The position numbers and the translations under genes were made by a program. From Microlunatus flavus (lineage in GTDB: Bacteria; Actinomycetota; Actinomycetes; Propionibacteriales; Propionibacteriaceae), in contig NZ_FOFA01000002.1 in assembly GCF_900110855.1 (NCBI RefSeq), positions 62,001 to 126,000 on the forward strand: a stretch of DNA of 64,000 bases, in the 5' to 3' direction. The first letter of the stretch is position 1. Each line of letters begins with the position of its first letter. The notes under the pieces were generated by a model. That model worked only from the letters and a program-made list of their open reading frames with translations, did not search any database and had not been told where the DNA came from. Positions 16,974-25,861 of the stretch are shown in pieces.

Positions 16974-17475
16974 GTCGAGGAAGGCTCCCTGAGCCGAGGA
17001 ACGCTCCCTGAGCCTGTCGAAGGGCCGGAGGAACGCTCCCTGAGCCTGTCGAAAGGCCACGAAGTGGTCAGCGTTCCGAGCTGCTGAGAACGCCAACCTC
17101 TTCGAGGCCCTTCGACAAGCTCAGGGAGCGTTCTCGCGTGAGCCAACGCGACAGGACGGGAGCTGGGGCACGTCGGTCGGAACGCTCGGTGAGCCTGTGG
17201 AGGAAGCCGCGGAACGCTCCCTGAGCCTGTCGAAGGGCCACGAAGTGGTCAGCGTTCCTGCTCGTTGCACAGGAGCAGCCGACCTCTTCGAGGCCCCCTT
17301 CGACAGGCTCAGGGCACCGCTTCGACGAGCTCAGGGGGCGTGAGGCGCGAGGCCGTCATGAAGGAACGCTCCCTGAGCCTGTCGAAGGGCCACGAAGTGG
17401 TCAGCGTTCCTGCTCGTCCTACAGGAGGAAGCAGCCAACCTCTTTGAGGCCCTTCGACAAGCTCAGGGAGCGTTC
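16974..17475. repeat. Mosaic block of dispersed CCCTGAGC/GTCGAAGGG repeats
   Basis: About 500 bp without a gene. It contains at least seven copies, in both orientations, of the core AACGCTCCCTGAGCCTG followed by TCGAAGGGCC. Two longer copies carry the same extension CACGAAGTGGTCAGCGTTCC (from about 17212 and 17363). Other parts show CCTCTTCGAGGCCC. Inverted ends AACGC and GCGTT bracket full units. The block overlaps the 3' end of the DUF309 gene and provides its stop codon. Confidence 0.85.
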
Positions 17476-17954
17476 TGCGCTCGCTTCAGCACCGGAACCC
17501 GAACCTCACCCGGACCCTCCGGCAGCGTCTGGAGAACCTCGTCGCACCAGGCCACCAGGCCGGCGGCGTCGATGCCGTACGGCGGGGCGTCGGCGTAGAG
17601 GCCGATCCGGCGCCGGGCGCGCTGCAGGAGGGTGGTGGCGCCCTTCGGGTTGCCGCGGAGGAGGTGGGTCAGCCCGACGGCGAGCTGGGCCAGCCCCTGC
17701 CACAGCTCGCGCTCCTCGTCGGGTGCGGACTTCCAGCTCGCCTCGAGCACCTCGTGGGCGTGGAACGGCATGCCGGCGTCGAGCAGGCGCTGCGCCTCGA
17801 CCAGCGCCGGCGCCGGGTCGAGCACGAGGTCCTCGGGGACCCGCTCGACCCCGACCGCGCCGCGGGGGAGCGGGCGTCCGAGCGCGTCCCGCGGCCGGGC
17901 GTTCTGCGCCCGGCCCCGGGCGTCACGCTCACGGTCCACCCGCTCGGGGCTCAC
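17463..17954 (-). CDS. DUF309 family protein
   Basis: 163 aa. The family motif FHAHEVLEASWKSA is clear, followed by ELWQGLAQLAVGLTHLLRGNPKGATTLLQRA, which matches the helical DUF309 core. Function of the family is unknown. The GTG at 17954 overlaps the stop of the upstream TIGR03085-like gene (GTGA), so they are co-translated. The C-terminus ends RAQNAP with the TGA belonging to the repeat block downstream, so the native end may have been altered by repeat insertion. Confidence 0.8.
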   Translation of the reverse strand: MSPERVDRERDARGRAQNARPRDALGRPLPRGAVGVERVPEDLVLDPAPALVEAQRLLDAGMPFHAHEVLEASWKSAPDEERELWQGLAQLAVGLTHLLRGNPKGATTLLQRARRRIGLYADAPPYGIDAAGLVAWCDEVLQTLPEGPGEVRVPVLKRAQNAP

Positions 17955-18613
17955 GAGGCCGCCGCCCACCGCCGGAACGTCGCGACCGCGTCCGGCTCGC
18001 CCGTGACCTCGACGTGCGCGGCGGTGCGGCGGCCGCTGACCCACAGGGCCAGCTCGACGGGTTCACCGGTCAGCGTCACCGTGGGGCGCTTGCGGGCGAG
18101 CCGCACCGCCCCCTCCGGCCGCGCGAGCTGCACCCCCACGGGCGCCCGGCGCAGGCCGAGCGCGAGCATCCCGAGCTGGCGCCAGACCGCGTCCTGCTGC
18201 CCGGCGGGCAGCTCGCGCGGCGCGGCCGGGTCCGGCCCGCCGCGGCGGACGTCCTCGTGGTGGATGAGGTACTCGAGGTGGTTGGTCTGCTCCGCCGCCC
18301 AGCTGAACGGCGACCAGCGGGGCGCGCCCGCCGCGAAGCGGTCGACCAGCGCCGCGTACCCCTGCGGGCTCTGCGCCCGACCGGTCAGGCGGCTGAGGCC
18401 GGGCTCCTCGCCCGGCGGGCGCCGCGCCGCGGCGTCGGTGACCATCGCGACCGCCGAGTGCTCGCGCTGCACGAGGTGCGCGACGAGGCGGCGCACGTCC
18501 CAGCCCTCGTCGAGGGTGGGTGCGTCCGGGTCGGCGCTCCGCAGGGTCGCGACCAGCGCCTCCTGCTCCGTCGTCACCCAGCGAGAACGGTGCCCTGCGG
18601 GCTCGTCGACCAT
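17951..18613 (-). CDS. TIGR03085-like DinB / maleylpyruvate-isomerase-type metal-binding protein
   Basis: 220 aa. N-terminal four-helix DinB-like domain: DEGWDVRRLVAHLVQREHSAVAMV and NHLEYLIHHEDVRRGG supply the His ligands expected for metal binding. The C-terminal part VTLTGEPVELALWVSGRRTAAHVEVTGEPDAV is the small domain seen in mycothiol-dependent isomerase relatives. Enzymatic role not known; mycothiol dependence would be plausible in an actinobacterium. First gene of a two-gene unit with DUF309. Confidence 0.75.
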   Translation of the reverse strand: MVDEPAGHRSRWVTTEQEALVATLRSADPDAPTLDEGWDVRRLVAHLVQREHSAVAMVTDAAARRPPGEEPGLSRLTGRAQSPQGYAALVDRFAAGAPRWSPFSWAAEQTNHLEYLIHHEDVRRGGPDPAAPRELPAGQQDAVWRQLGMLALGLRRAPVGVQLARPEGAVRLARKRPTVTLTGEPVELALWVSGRRTAAHVEVTGEPDAVATFRRWAAAS

Positions 18614-18730
18614 CCGATCAGCATAGGAACAGGCGGAGCAGGCCCACCGGGTCGGACCGTCGTCCGGGTTGTCACCAGATCGTCACGTGCACGCCGCACG
18701 AGCGCGCAGATCCGCTGCCACCATCGCTGC

Positions 18731-19543
18731 GTGCTCACGGTGGCGGCGTGCCAGGTCGGGATCGACATCGACGACCCCGAGAAGACGAGGCGCATGGTCG
18801 CGGAGTCGGTGGGGGAGGCCGCCCGCCTGGGCGCGCGGCTGGTCGTGCTCCCCGAGCTCGTGCTGTGCGGAGCGCTGTTCGTCGACGCCGCCGAGTCCAC
18901 CGCGCGGGCCGAGCCCGTCGACGGGGAGTCGGTCCGGTTCCTCCAGGCCCTGTCGCACGCGCACGGCCTGGTCCTGGTGGCCGGCTTCTGCGAGGCGTCG
19001 GGGCTGGCGAAGCCGTACAACAGCGCGGTCGTCCTCGACGGCGGCGAGCTGCTCGCCGTCTACCGCAAGACGCACCTGTGGGACTTCGAGCGCGAGCTCT
19101 TCACGCCGGGCCCGGTCCTTCCCCCGGTGGTGCCGACCTCGGTCGGGCTCGTCGCCCCGCTGATCTGCTACGACCTGGCCTTCCCCGAGGTGCTGCGCAG
19201 CGTGGCCCTGCGCGGTGCGCAGCTGGTCGCCTCGCCCGCGAACTGGCCCGACTCGACCAGCCCCGCCACCCGTCCGCCCGAGGTCTCCAAGGCGATGGCC
19301 TCGGCCGCCACCAACCGGCTGGTCGTCGTGGTCGCCGACCGGGTCGGGCCCGAGCGCGGCTGCCGCTGGGTCGGCGGGAGCGTGGTCGTCGACCACGAGG
19401 GCTACCGGGTGGCCGGCCCGGACTTCGGCATCGAGACGGTCCTGGTGGCCCAGGTCGACCTCGAGGCGACGCTCGACAAGCGTCTCGGCGGTCGCAACCA
19501 CGTCTTCGACGACCGACGTCTCGACCTGTACGCCTCCTGCTAG
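18731..19543 (+). CDS. Carbon-nitrogen hydrolase (nitrilase superfamily), block A paralog
   Basis: 270 aa. The catalytic triad is visible: Glu in VLPELVLCG, Lys in YRKTHLWDFE and Cys in LICYDLAFPE; the fourth residue Glu lies near FERELF. Such enzymes hydrolyse amides or nitriles. The start is a GTG at 18731. It is strongly similar along its whole length to the protein at 36060-36872: both begin ...CQ..IDIDDP, share YRKTHLWD and end DDRRLDLY or GDRRPDLY. It precedes the HDH-like gene by 101 bp on the same strand and probably acts in the same pathway. Confidence 0.88.
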   Translation: MLTVAACQVGIDIDDPEKTRRMVAESVGEAARLGARLVVLPELVLCGALFVDAAESTARAEPVDGESVRFLQALSHAHGLVLVAGFCEASGLAKPYNSAVVLDGGELLAVYRKTHLWDFERELFTPGPVLPPVVPTSVGLVAPLICYDLAFPEVLRSVALRGAQLVASPANWPDSTSPATRPPEVSKAMASAATNRLVVVVADRVGPERGCRWVGGSVVVDHEGYRVAGPDFGIETVLVAQVDLEATLDKRLGGRNHVFDDRRLDLYASC

Positions 19544-19638
19544 GCGCGGCGCTGCCGACGGGCGGGTCTCGCTCGTGTGACGATCCTCGAACGGGTCGCG
19601 CGCCCTGGTTGCGGTCCGGTGCACCTCGTCGTTAGGTT

Positions 19639-19646
19639 ATACGTAT
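19639..19646. promoter_or_regulatory. ATACGTAT palindrome over the start codon of the block A HDH-like gene
   Basis: The 8-bp palindrome ends inside the ATG at 19645. A TTGCGG box at 19609-19614 and TTAGGT at 19632-19637 give a 17-bp-spaced promoter, so the mRNA is probably leaderless and the palindrome sits just at the transcription start, where a LacI-type repressor would block it. The same 8-mer is found at 21023 and 32265, with a one-base variant at 33749. Confidence 0.6.
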
Positions 19647-20970
19647 GCACCTGACCCCGGCCGACGCCCGTCGGATCTCTGGCTCCTACTCCGTCGTCCG
19701 CCAGCCGGACCGTCCCGACGTGGCGGCGCAGTCCGACCCGAAGGTCATCGAGACCGTGTCGGCCATGCTCTCCGAGATCGAGCGCGACGGGCTGCCGGCC
19801 GTCCGCCGCTACGCCGAGCGCCTCGACGGCTGGACCGGCGGCGAGGACTTCGAGGTGCCGGAGTCGACCTGGGGCCCGCTCACCGACGACCTGCCGCAGG
19901 ACCTGCGCGACGCCCTCGACGCGGGCGCCGAGCGCACCCGCCGCTTCGCCGAGATGCAGCGCTCCCACCTGGTCGACTTCGAGGACGAGGTCATCCCCGG
20001 CGTCGTCTGCGGCCAGCGCTACGTGCCCATCGGCAGCGTCGGCGCGTACCTGCCGGCCGGTCGCTTCCCGCTCCTCGCCAGCGCCTTCATGACGGTCGGC
20101 GTCGCCCGTGCGGCCGGCGTGCCCAACGTGGTCAGCTGCACCCCGCCCTCGTTGCACGGCCAGGTGCACCCGGCCGTCCTCTACTCCGCGCGGGCCTCCG
20201 GCGCCCAGCGCGTCTTCGCCGTCGGCGGGGTCCAGGCGCTCGCCGCCATGGCCTTCGGCCTGCTCGACGGGGTGCCCTCGGACATGATCGTGGGCGCCGG
20301 CAACGCCTTCGTCGCCGAGGCCAAGCGCCAGCTCTACGGCCAGTCGGGCATCGACGTGCTCGCCGGACCGTCGGAGGTCGCCGTCATCGCCGACGAGACC
20401 GCGACCGCGCAGATGGTCGCCGCCGACCTGCTCGCCCAGGCCGAGCACGGCCCGAGCTCCCCGGCCTGCCTGGTCACGACGTCGGCCGAGCTGGCCGCCG
20501 CGGTGGAGGTCGAGATCGAGCGCCAGCTCGAGGGCCTGGCCACCCGCGACATCGCCGGCGCCGCGTGGCGCGACTGGGGCTCGATCTACGTCGCCGACTC
20601 GCCCAAGACGGCGGTCGAGATCATGGACCTGCTCGCCCCGGAGCACCTCGAGATCCTGGCCGAGGACACCGACTTCTACCTCGAGAACATGCGCAACTAC
20701 GGCTCGCTGTTCCTCGGTCCGTGGTCGACCGTCGCGTACGCCGACAAGGGCATGTCGGGCACCAACCACGTGCTCCCGACCGGTCGCGGCGCCCGCTACA
20801 CCGCCGGGCTGTCGGTCGCCCGTTTCCTGAAGCAGCTCACCTACCAGAAGGCGACCCGGGCGTCGACGCAGGCGCAGGCCGGGCCCGTCGTCACGATCGC
20901 CGACTTCGAGGGCATGCCGGGCCACCGCGACAGCGCCCAGCTCCGGTTGGACATCCTCGCCCGCGACTGA
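19645..20970 (+). CDS. Histidinol-dehydrogenase-family oxidoreductase, block A
   Basis: 441 aa. HisD fold: GSVGAYLPAGRFPLLASAFM, VGGVQALAAMAFG (NAD-binding region), and the Zn ligands Gln/His in LAQAEHGP, Asp in YADKGMSGTNHVLPT and His in MPGHRDSAQ. It lies with transport and nitrilase genes and not with his biosynthesis genes, so it is more likely a catabolic alcohol dehydrogenase of the HpsN (sulfopropanediol dehydrogenase) type than true HisD. It oxidises an alcohol to an acid through the aldehyde in known relatives. A paralog is at 30872-32218. Confidence 0.85.
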   Translation: MHLTPADARRISGSYSVVRQPDRPDVAAQSDPKVIETVSAMLSEIERDGLPAVRRYAERLDGWTGGEDFEVPESTWGPLTDDLPQDLRDALDAGAERTRRFAEMQRSHLVDFEDEVIPGVVCGQRYVPIGSVGAYLPAGRFPLLASAFMTVGVARAAGVPNVVSCTPPSLHGQVHPAVLYSARASGAQRVFAVGGVQALAAMAFGLLDGVPSDMIVGAGNAFVAEAKRQLYGQSGIDVLAGPSEVAVIADETATAQMVAADLLAQAEHGPSSPACLVTTSAELAAAVEVEIERQLEGLATRDIAGAAWRDWGSIYVADSPKTAVEIMDLLAPEHLEILAEDTDFYLENMRNYGSLFLGPWSTVAYADKGMSGTNHVLPTGRGARYTAGLSVARFLKQLTYQKATRASTQAQAGPVVTIADFEGMPGHRDSAQLRLDILARD

Positions 20971-21022
20971 TCGACTGCTCGACCGGCCCTGGCCGGGGAC
21001 CACCGTCCGAGCGGACAACTGA

Positions 21023-21030
21023 ATACGTAT
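21023..21030. promoter_or_regulatory. ATACGTAT palindrome upstream of the block A binding-protein gene
   Basis: Found 61 bp before the ATG of the solute-binding lipoprotein gene, in GAATACGTATGG. It matches the element at 19639 exactly and is a candidate site for the LacI-family regulator at 32407. Binding is inferred from recurrence only. Confidence 0.55.
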
Positions 21031-21090
21031 GGCTGTGCACGTGCTCGACCTGCTGCGTCCAACGTTCCTCTTGATCGAGAAGAAGGTCCC

Positions 21091-22410
21091 ATGCGCCTCA
21101 AAAGTCCCACCCGTCGCTCGGCCCGGCTCCTGGCCGTCGGTCTGCTCGCCACCTCGCTGGCCCTGACCGCCTGCGGCGCCGGCTCCCGCACGGGCGCGGC
21201 CACCGCCACCAAGGTCGCCTGCGACTTCACCAACCCGGCCCAGCCGACCACGGTCAACGTGCTCGCCTACAACTCCTCGGCCGTCGACCCGTACTCGAAC
21301 ACGATGGTGTCGAGCTGCACGCACGACAACGTCACCGTCAAGCACGACCCGATCGACTTCGCGGGTCAGGTGCAGAAGACGACGGCGACGCTCGGCGGCG
21401 ACAGCGGCACCTACGACATCATCGAGACCTACTCGTTCGTCGTGCCCGACTACGCCTCGCGCAACAAGCTCGTCGCCCTCGACGACCTGTTCGCCAAGCA
21501 CCAGGCGACCTACAAGCTCGACGCGATCGACAAGTCGCTGCGCGACGCGATGAGCTACAACGGCAAGCTCTACGGGCTGCCGATGCAGACCCAGGTCCTG
21601 ACGATGGTCTACCGCAAGGACCTCTTCGCCAAGAACAACCTGACGCCGCCCACGACGTTCGCCGAGCTGCGCGACGACGCGAAGAAGCTGCAGGACTCGG
21701 GCGACATGAAGTACCCGATCGCCCTGCCGTGGTCGGCCAGCGCGGACATCTCGACCGCCTACAAGGCCACGCTGAACTCGCTCGGCAAGAACTTCGTCGC
21801 CGACGACGGCAAGACCCCGAACTTCACCACCCCGGAGTCCACCAAGGCCTTCGAGGAGATGAAGTCGCTGCTGCCCTACATGGACCCGCAGGTCACGACC
21901 TTCGACCAGCCCAAGGTCCAGCAGCAGCTCTACAACGGCTCCGCCGCGATCGGCATCATGTTCTCGGGCCGCATGAACGACCTGGTCCAGCAGAAGAACA
22001 CCAAGCTCTACGACCAGTTCGCCTTCGCGGCGCCGCCGTCGGTGGAGAAGGGCGGCAAGCAGTACGGCGCCCTGTCGGTGGACGGCTGGTCCATCCCGTT
22101 CAACACCAAGGTCGACCAGGACCTGCTGTTCCAGGTGATCGCCGCGTCGGTCAGCGAGGACGCCTCCAAGGCCTCGATCCCCGCCGCCTTCCCGGCGCGC
22201 ACCGGGCTCGACCAGAGCGCGTCGCCGTACGCCGCCGCCGCCGAGGCCGCCATCAAGGGCGCCCCGCCGGCCGAGGCCAAGCCGTGGGTCCCGCCGATCA
22301 CCTCGGCGACGACCGACATCATCGGCTCGGTCATCCTCGGCAAGACCTCGGTCGCCGACGGCACGCAGCAGATGCAGGCGGCCGCGGAGAAGGTGCTGGC
22401 CGGCTCGTAG
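21091..22410 (+). CDS. ABC transporter substrate-binding lipoprotein, family 1 (sugar type), block A
   Basis: 439 aa. Signal peptide with lipobox LTAC (Cys28), then a typical SBP_bac_1 body: YGLPMQTQVLTMVYRKDLFAKNNLTPPTTFAEL and AAIGIMFSGRMNDLV. The ligand is probably a sugar or polyol-sized molecule, as is usual for this family, but the adjacent HDH-like and nitrilase genes leave other small solutes possible. A GAAGAAGG site precedes the ATG. First gene of a transporter operon with no ATPase; a shared MsiK-like ATPase elsewhere in the genome would be needed. Confidence 0.9.
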   Translation: MRLKSPTRRSARLLAVGLLATSLALTACGAGSRTGAATATKVACDFTNPAQPTTVNVLAYNSSAVDPYSNTMVSSCTHDNVTVKHDPIDFAGQVQKTTATLGGDSGTYDIIETYSFVVPDYASRNKLVALDDLFAKHQATYKLDAIDKSLRDAMSYNGKLYGLPMQTQVLTMVYRKDLFAKNNLTPPTTFAELRDDAKKLQDSGDMKYPIALPWSASADISTAYKATLNSLGKNFVADDGKTPNFTTPESTKAFEEMKSLLPYMDPQVTTFDQPKVQQQLYNGSAAIGIMFSGRMNDLVQQKNTKLYDQFAFAAPPSVEKGGKQYGALSVDGWSIPFNTKVDQDLLFQVIAASVSEDASKASIPAAFPARTGLDQSASPYAAAAEAAIKGAPPAEAKPWVPPITSATTDIIGSVILGKTSVADGTQQMQAAAEKVLAGS

Positions 22411-22466
22411 GGCCCCGACCCCGTAGGTTCACCGCACGCACGCCTGTAGGGAGAGAGGGGACCGGC

Positions 22467-23345
22467 ATGAGAAGACGCGAGTTCTGGCTGCTCGTCACGC
22501 CCAGCGTCATCGTGATGTTCGGCTTCATGCTGGTCCCCCTCTACCGCACGGTGCGGTGGAGCTTTGAGAAGGTCGAGTACGGCACGCCCGGCACCAGCGT
22601 CGGGCTGGCGAACTACACGGGGGCGCTCACCGACCCCCGGCTCGGTCGCGCCGTGCTCTTCACGCTCGGGCTGACGGTGGTCGTGACCGCGTTCTGCCTG
22701 GTGTTCGGCTACATCCTGGCCAGCCTGGTCAACCAGCTGCGCCGGGCGCGGCCCCTCGTGCTGGGCCTGCTGCTCGTGCCGTACGTGCTGCCGCACGTGG
22801 TCGGCGGCGTGGCGTTCTCCTGGCTCTTCGACACCAACTTCGGCGGCATCTTCAACTACGTCGTCAACGGCATCACGGGCGGCGCGCTGGGTGATCCGCT
22901 GTGGTTCACCGACGCGTGGCCCAACCGGGTGATCGTCGCGCTGAACGTCGTCTGGTACATGCTCCCGTTCGCCATGCTGATGATCCTGGCCGGGTTGCAG
23001 GGCGTCTCCACCGAGACGCTCGAGGCGGCCGAGATCGACGGGGCCTCGCCGCTGCAGCGGCACCTCTACGTGATCGTCCCCAGCATCCGCGGGGTGCTCG
23101 GCTTCGTCCTGCTGATCTTCACCATGGACGTGCTGCGGGTCTTCGACTCCCTGATCCCGCTGTCGCCGCAGGCGGTGACGCTCGGCAACGAGTCGATCAT
23201 GCTCTACATCTACAACGTCGCCTTCCGCGAGGGCGCGGTCAACCTGGGCCTCGGCAGCGCGATCAGCGTGCTCACCATCGTGCTGATCCTCGTGCTGCTC
23301 TACCCCTCCATCCGCAACCTGGTCCGGGAGGCCCGAGCCGCATGA
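22467..23345 (+). CDS. ABC sugar-type permease 1 (MalF/UgpA class), block A
   Basis: 292 aa with six predicted membrane helices, starting LLVTPSVIVMFGFMLVPLYRTVRWSFEKVEYG, which is the typical UgpA opening. The EAA motif reads ETLEAAEIDGASPLQRHLYVIVPSI. The gene is 56 bp behind the binding protein and overlaps the next permease by ATGA. Confidence 0.92.
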   Translation: MRRREFWLLVTPSVIVMFGFMLVPLYRTVRWSFEKVEYGTPGTSVGLANYTGALTDPRLGRAVLFTLGLTVVVTAFCLVFGYILASLVNQLRRARPLVLGLLLVPYVLPHVVGGVAFSWLFDTNFGGIFNYVVNGITGGALGDPLWFTDAWPNRVIVALNVVWYMLPFAMLMILAGLQGVSTETLEAAEIDGASPLQRHLYVIVPSIRGVLGFVLLIFTMDVLRVFDSLIPLSPQAVTLGNESIMLYIYNVAFREGAVNLGLGSAISVLTIVLILVLLYPSIRNLVREARAA

Positions 23346-24259
23346 CCGTCGACCTGACCGCCGCCGAGGGCGTGGCGCCCCGCGGCACCCTGGCGCTGAC
23401 CGAGGAGGTCGCGAGCGGCAAGCCCCAGCGCCACCGCAGCCGCCGCCGTACCGTCGCCGTCGTCTCGGCGCTCGTCCTCGCCGCGACCTGCATCCTCATG
23501 GTGGCGCCGTTCCTGTGGGCCGCGTTCTCCTCGGTCAAGCCGACCGACGTCGCGTTCTCCAACCCGCCGGTCTTCAGCTTCGCCCCGACGTTCCAGCCGT
23601 ACGTCGACCTGTGGCAGACCACGAACTTCTACATCTACCTGATCAACACGATCGTGGTCGCGGTGATCAGCACGATCGTGGCGCTGCTCGTCGGCCTGCC
23701 GTGCGCGTACGCCCTGTCGCGCTACGGCGGCGCCGCCTCGCTCGTCCTGCTCGTGATGGCGCTCGTCTTCCGCGCGCTGCCGCGCTTCGCGGTCGTGCTG
23801 CCGATGTACGAGATCAGCAAGTCGATCGGGATCTACGACACCCGGGTCGCCCTCGCCGCGGCGTTGATCGCGATCAACCAGCCCTTCACGATCTGGCTGC
23901 TGCGCAACTTCTTCGCCGAGATCCCTCGCGAGCTGGACGAGGCGGCGATGGTCGACGGCTGCACCCGCATCGGCATGCTGCGCCGGATCATGATCCCGCT
24001 CATGGGCCCGGGCATCCTCACCGCAGGGATCTTCGTGTTCCTGTTCGCGTTCCAGGAGTACCTGACCGCCGCGGTCCTGACCGACATCAACGCCAAGACG
24101 GTCCCCGTCTTCATCGCCACCCAGATCGGGCAGAACCTCCCGCTGCTCCAGCAGGCCTCCGCGGCCACCGTGCTGCTGACCCTGCCCGTCGTCGCCATCG
24201 CCTTCATCGCGCAGAAGTACCTCGTCGCCGGCCTCGCCTCCGGCGCCGTCAAGGGGTGA
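23342..24259 (+). CDS. ABC sugar-type permease 2 (MalG/UgpE class), block A
   Basis: 305 aa. After a charged cytoplasmic N-terminus comes LVLAATCILMVAPFLWAAFSSVKPTDVAF, typical of UgpE proteins. The EAA loop reads ELDEAAMVDGCTRIGMLRRIMIPLMGPG. The start overlaps the stop of permease 1, and a hairpin terminator follows 10 bp after the stop. Confidence 0.92.
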   Translation: MTVDLTAAEGVAPRGTLALTEEVASGKPQRHRSRRRTVAVVSALVLAATCILMVAPFLWAAFSSVKPTDVAFSNPPVFSFAPTFQPYVDLWQTTNFYIYLINTIVVAVISTIVALLVGLPCAYALSRYGGAASLVLLVMALVFRALPRFAVVLPMYEISKSIGIYDTRVALAAALIAINQPFTIWLLRNFFAEIPRELDEAAMVDGCTRIGMLRRIMIPLMGPGILTAGIFVFLFAFQEYLTAAVLTDINAKTVPVFIATQIGQNLPLLQQASAATVLLTLPVVAIAFIAQKYLVAGLASGAVKG

Positions 24260-24269
24260 GGCGGGGGTC

Positions 24270-24297
24270 GTGCATTTCACGCTGTCGTGAAACGCAC
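24270..24297 (+). terminator. Hairpin terminator after block A transporter
   Basis: Arms GTGCATTTCACG and CGTGAAACGCAC pair over 12 bp with one mismatch around a CTGT loop, 10 bp after the permease stop. There is no T-run, as is common in high-GC actinobacteria. The inner TTTCACG/CGTGAAA also resembles the palindrome at 25862, so a protein-binding role is an alternative. Confidence 0.6.
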
Positions 24298-24392
24298 CCG
24301 CTCAGCCACACCTGCAGGGTGGGACAAGCACGTGCACGTACGGCGGAGCGGTTGACCGAGACGTCGGACCGGCGCGTCCACCTGATCCCGGC

Positions 24393-25094
24393 ATGACTCC
24401 CGAGGACGCGCCGGGCGTCGCCGCGCCGCTCGTCCTGCTGCCCGGGTCGGGCTGCACGCCGGCGCTGTGGTCGCGGCTCGACCTGCCAGACCGGACCGTC
24501 ACGCCGGTCCTCGAGGCGGACACCCTGGACGCCGAGGTCGACCGTCTCCTCGCGGTCCTGCCGAAGCAGTTCGCGCTCGCCGGGCTCTCGCTGGGGGCCA
24601 TCGTCGCCATGGCCCTCGTGCGCCGGGCACCCGAGCGCGTCAGCCGCCTCTGCCTGATGTCGACGAACCCGTACGCCCCCACCCCTGGCCAGCACGAGGC
24701 GTGGGCCGCGCAGCGCGAGATGCTCCGCACGGACGGCGCGCGGGCCCTGCAGACCTCGCTGCTCCCCGTGCTGCGCTCGCCCGGCCGGACCGATCTCGAC
24801 GCCGAGATCCTGGCGATGGCGGACGAGCTCGGGGCGCCGACCTACGCGGCCCAGTGCCGGCTCCAGGACACCCGCATCGACGAGCGGCCGGAGCTGGCGA
24901 AAGTTCGGTGCCCGACGCTCGTCGTGGCCGCCCGCGACGACCGCCTGTGCCCGGTCGAGCGGCACGAGGAGATCGCCCGCCTGGTCCCCGGCGCGGAGCT
25001 CGTCGTCCTCCACGACTGCGCGCACCTGTCCCCGCTCGAGCAGCCCGGGGCGCTCTCAGCCCACCTGCGGCGATGGCTCGCCGACGCTCCCTGA
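24393..25094 (+). CDS. Alpha/beta hydrolase
   Basis: 233 aa. Oxyanion strand LVLLPGSGCTPALW, nucleophile elbow GLSLGA (Ser), acid Asp in VVAARDDRLCP, catalytic His in HDCAHLSPLE. It looks like a compact esterase or MhpC-type hydrolase with a small lid. The last codons GAC GCT CCC TGA fall in the first copy of the downstream repeat block, so the repeat supplies the stop. Isolated from block A by the terminator; function unknown. Confidence 0.82.
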   Translation: MTPEDAPGVAAPLVLLPGSGCTPALWSRLDLPDRTVTPVLEADTLDAEVDRLLAVLPKQFALAGLSLGAIVAMALVRRAPERVSRLCLMSTNPYAPTPGQHEAWAAQREMLRTDGARALQTSLLPVLRSPGRTDLDAEILAMADELGAPTYAAQCRLQDTRIDERPELAKVRCPTLVVAARDDRLCPVERHEEIARLVPGAELVVLHDCAHLSPLEQPGALSAHLRRWLADAP

Positions 25095-25290
25095 GCATGG
25101 AGACGCTCCCTGAGCTTGTCGAAGGGCCGGGCAACGCTCCCCGAGCTTGTCGAAGGGCCGGGCAACGCTCCCTGAGCCTGTCGAAGGGCCCGGAACGGGT
25201 CGGCGTCTGCCCCCCTGAGGAACGCTGACCTCTTCGAGGCCCCCTTCGACAGGCTCAGGACACCGCTTCGACCAGCTCAGGAAGCGTTCG
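25084..25290. repeat. Repeat block between the hydrolase and the MarR gene; supplies both stop codons
   Basis: Copies of (A)ACGCTCCCTGAGC with TTGTCGAAGGGCC run in plus orientation from 25084 to about 25190, followed by reverse-orientation copies CCCTTCGACAGGCTCAGG and CTTCGACCAGCTCAGG up to 25290. The plus-strand gene ends ...GACGCTCCCTGA and the minus-strand MarR gene ends ...AACGCTTCCTGA, both inside the repeat. Confidence 0.85.
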
Positions 25291-25765
25291 AGACGGCGTC
25301 GCCGTCGACCCTGGGGTCGGCGCCGGCGGTGTGCGCGATCAGGCTGTCGAGGACGTCGCGCAACGTCCGGAGCTCGGGAACGCTGAGCCCGATCCGGGCG
25401 AAGATCGCCGGCGGAACCTCAGCGGCCCGCTCGCGCAGCGCGTCGCCCTGCGGCGTGAGGCGGACGACCACGGAACGTTCGTCCGCCGGGTCGCGCTGGC
25501 GCTCGACGAAGCCGTTGTTCTCCAGGCGCTTGAGCAGCGGCGACAGGGTCGGCGCCTCGAGGGTGAGCAGACCGACGAGCTGCTTGAGCGTCAGTGGCCC
25601 GTCGGCCTCCCACAGCGCGACCATGACGAGGTACTGCGGGTGGGTCAGCCCGAGCGGTTCGAGCAGCGGGCGGTAGAGCGAGACGACCTCCCGCGAGGCG
25701 ACGGCCAGCGTGAGGCACACCTGCCGTTCGAGTCGGAGGACGTCACCACCGACCTTGGCCGCCAT
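25277..25765 (-). CDS. ohrR: MarR family regulator, OhrR-like
   Basis: 162 aa. Near the N-terminus LERQVCLTLAVASREVVSLYRPLLEPLGLTHPQYLVMVALWE closely matches OhrR proteins, including the peroxide-sensing Cys. The winged helix follows: LTLKQLVGLLTLEAPTLSPLLKRLENNGFVERQRDPADERSVVVRLT. OhrR represses an organic hydroperoxide reductase until its Cys is oxidised; no ohr gene is in the window. ATG at 25765 with GAAGGGAG upstream. The C-terminus ...SNAS and stop come from the repeat. Confidence 0.85.
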   Translation of the reverse strand: MAAKVGGDVLRLERQVCLTLAVASREVVSLYRPLLEPLGLTHPQYLVMVALWEADGPLTLKQLVGLLTLEAPTLSPLLKRLENNGFVERQRDPADERSVVVRLTPQGDALRERAAEVPPAIFARIGLSVPELRTLRDVLDSLIAHTAGADPRVDGDAVSNAS

Positions 25766-25861
25766 GCCGCTCCCTTCCTCGCCGCACTGGACCCGGTGCC
25801 CCGCGACGACGCGCCCGACTGTAACCACGTCCGAGGAGCGATCCACAGGAAATTCTTCATG

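Noticed and set aside
19645-20970. HDH-family protein as histidine biosynthesis HisD
   Set aside because: No his genes nearby, two paralogs in catabolic surroundings, and transporter plus LacI context; a genuine HisD is expected elsewhere.
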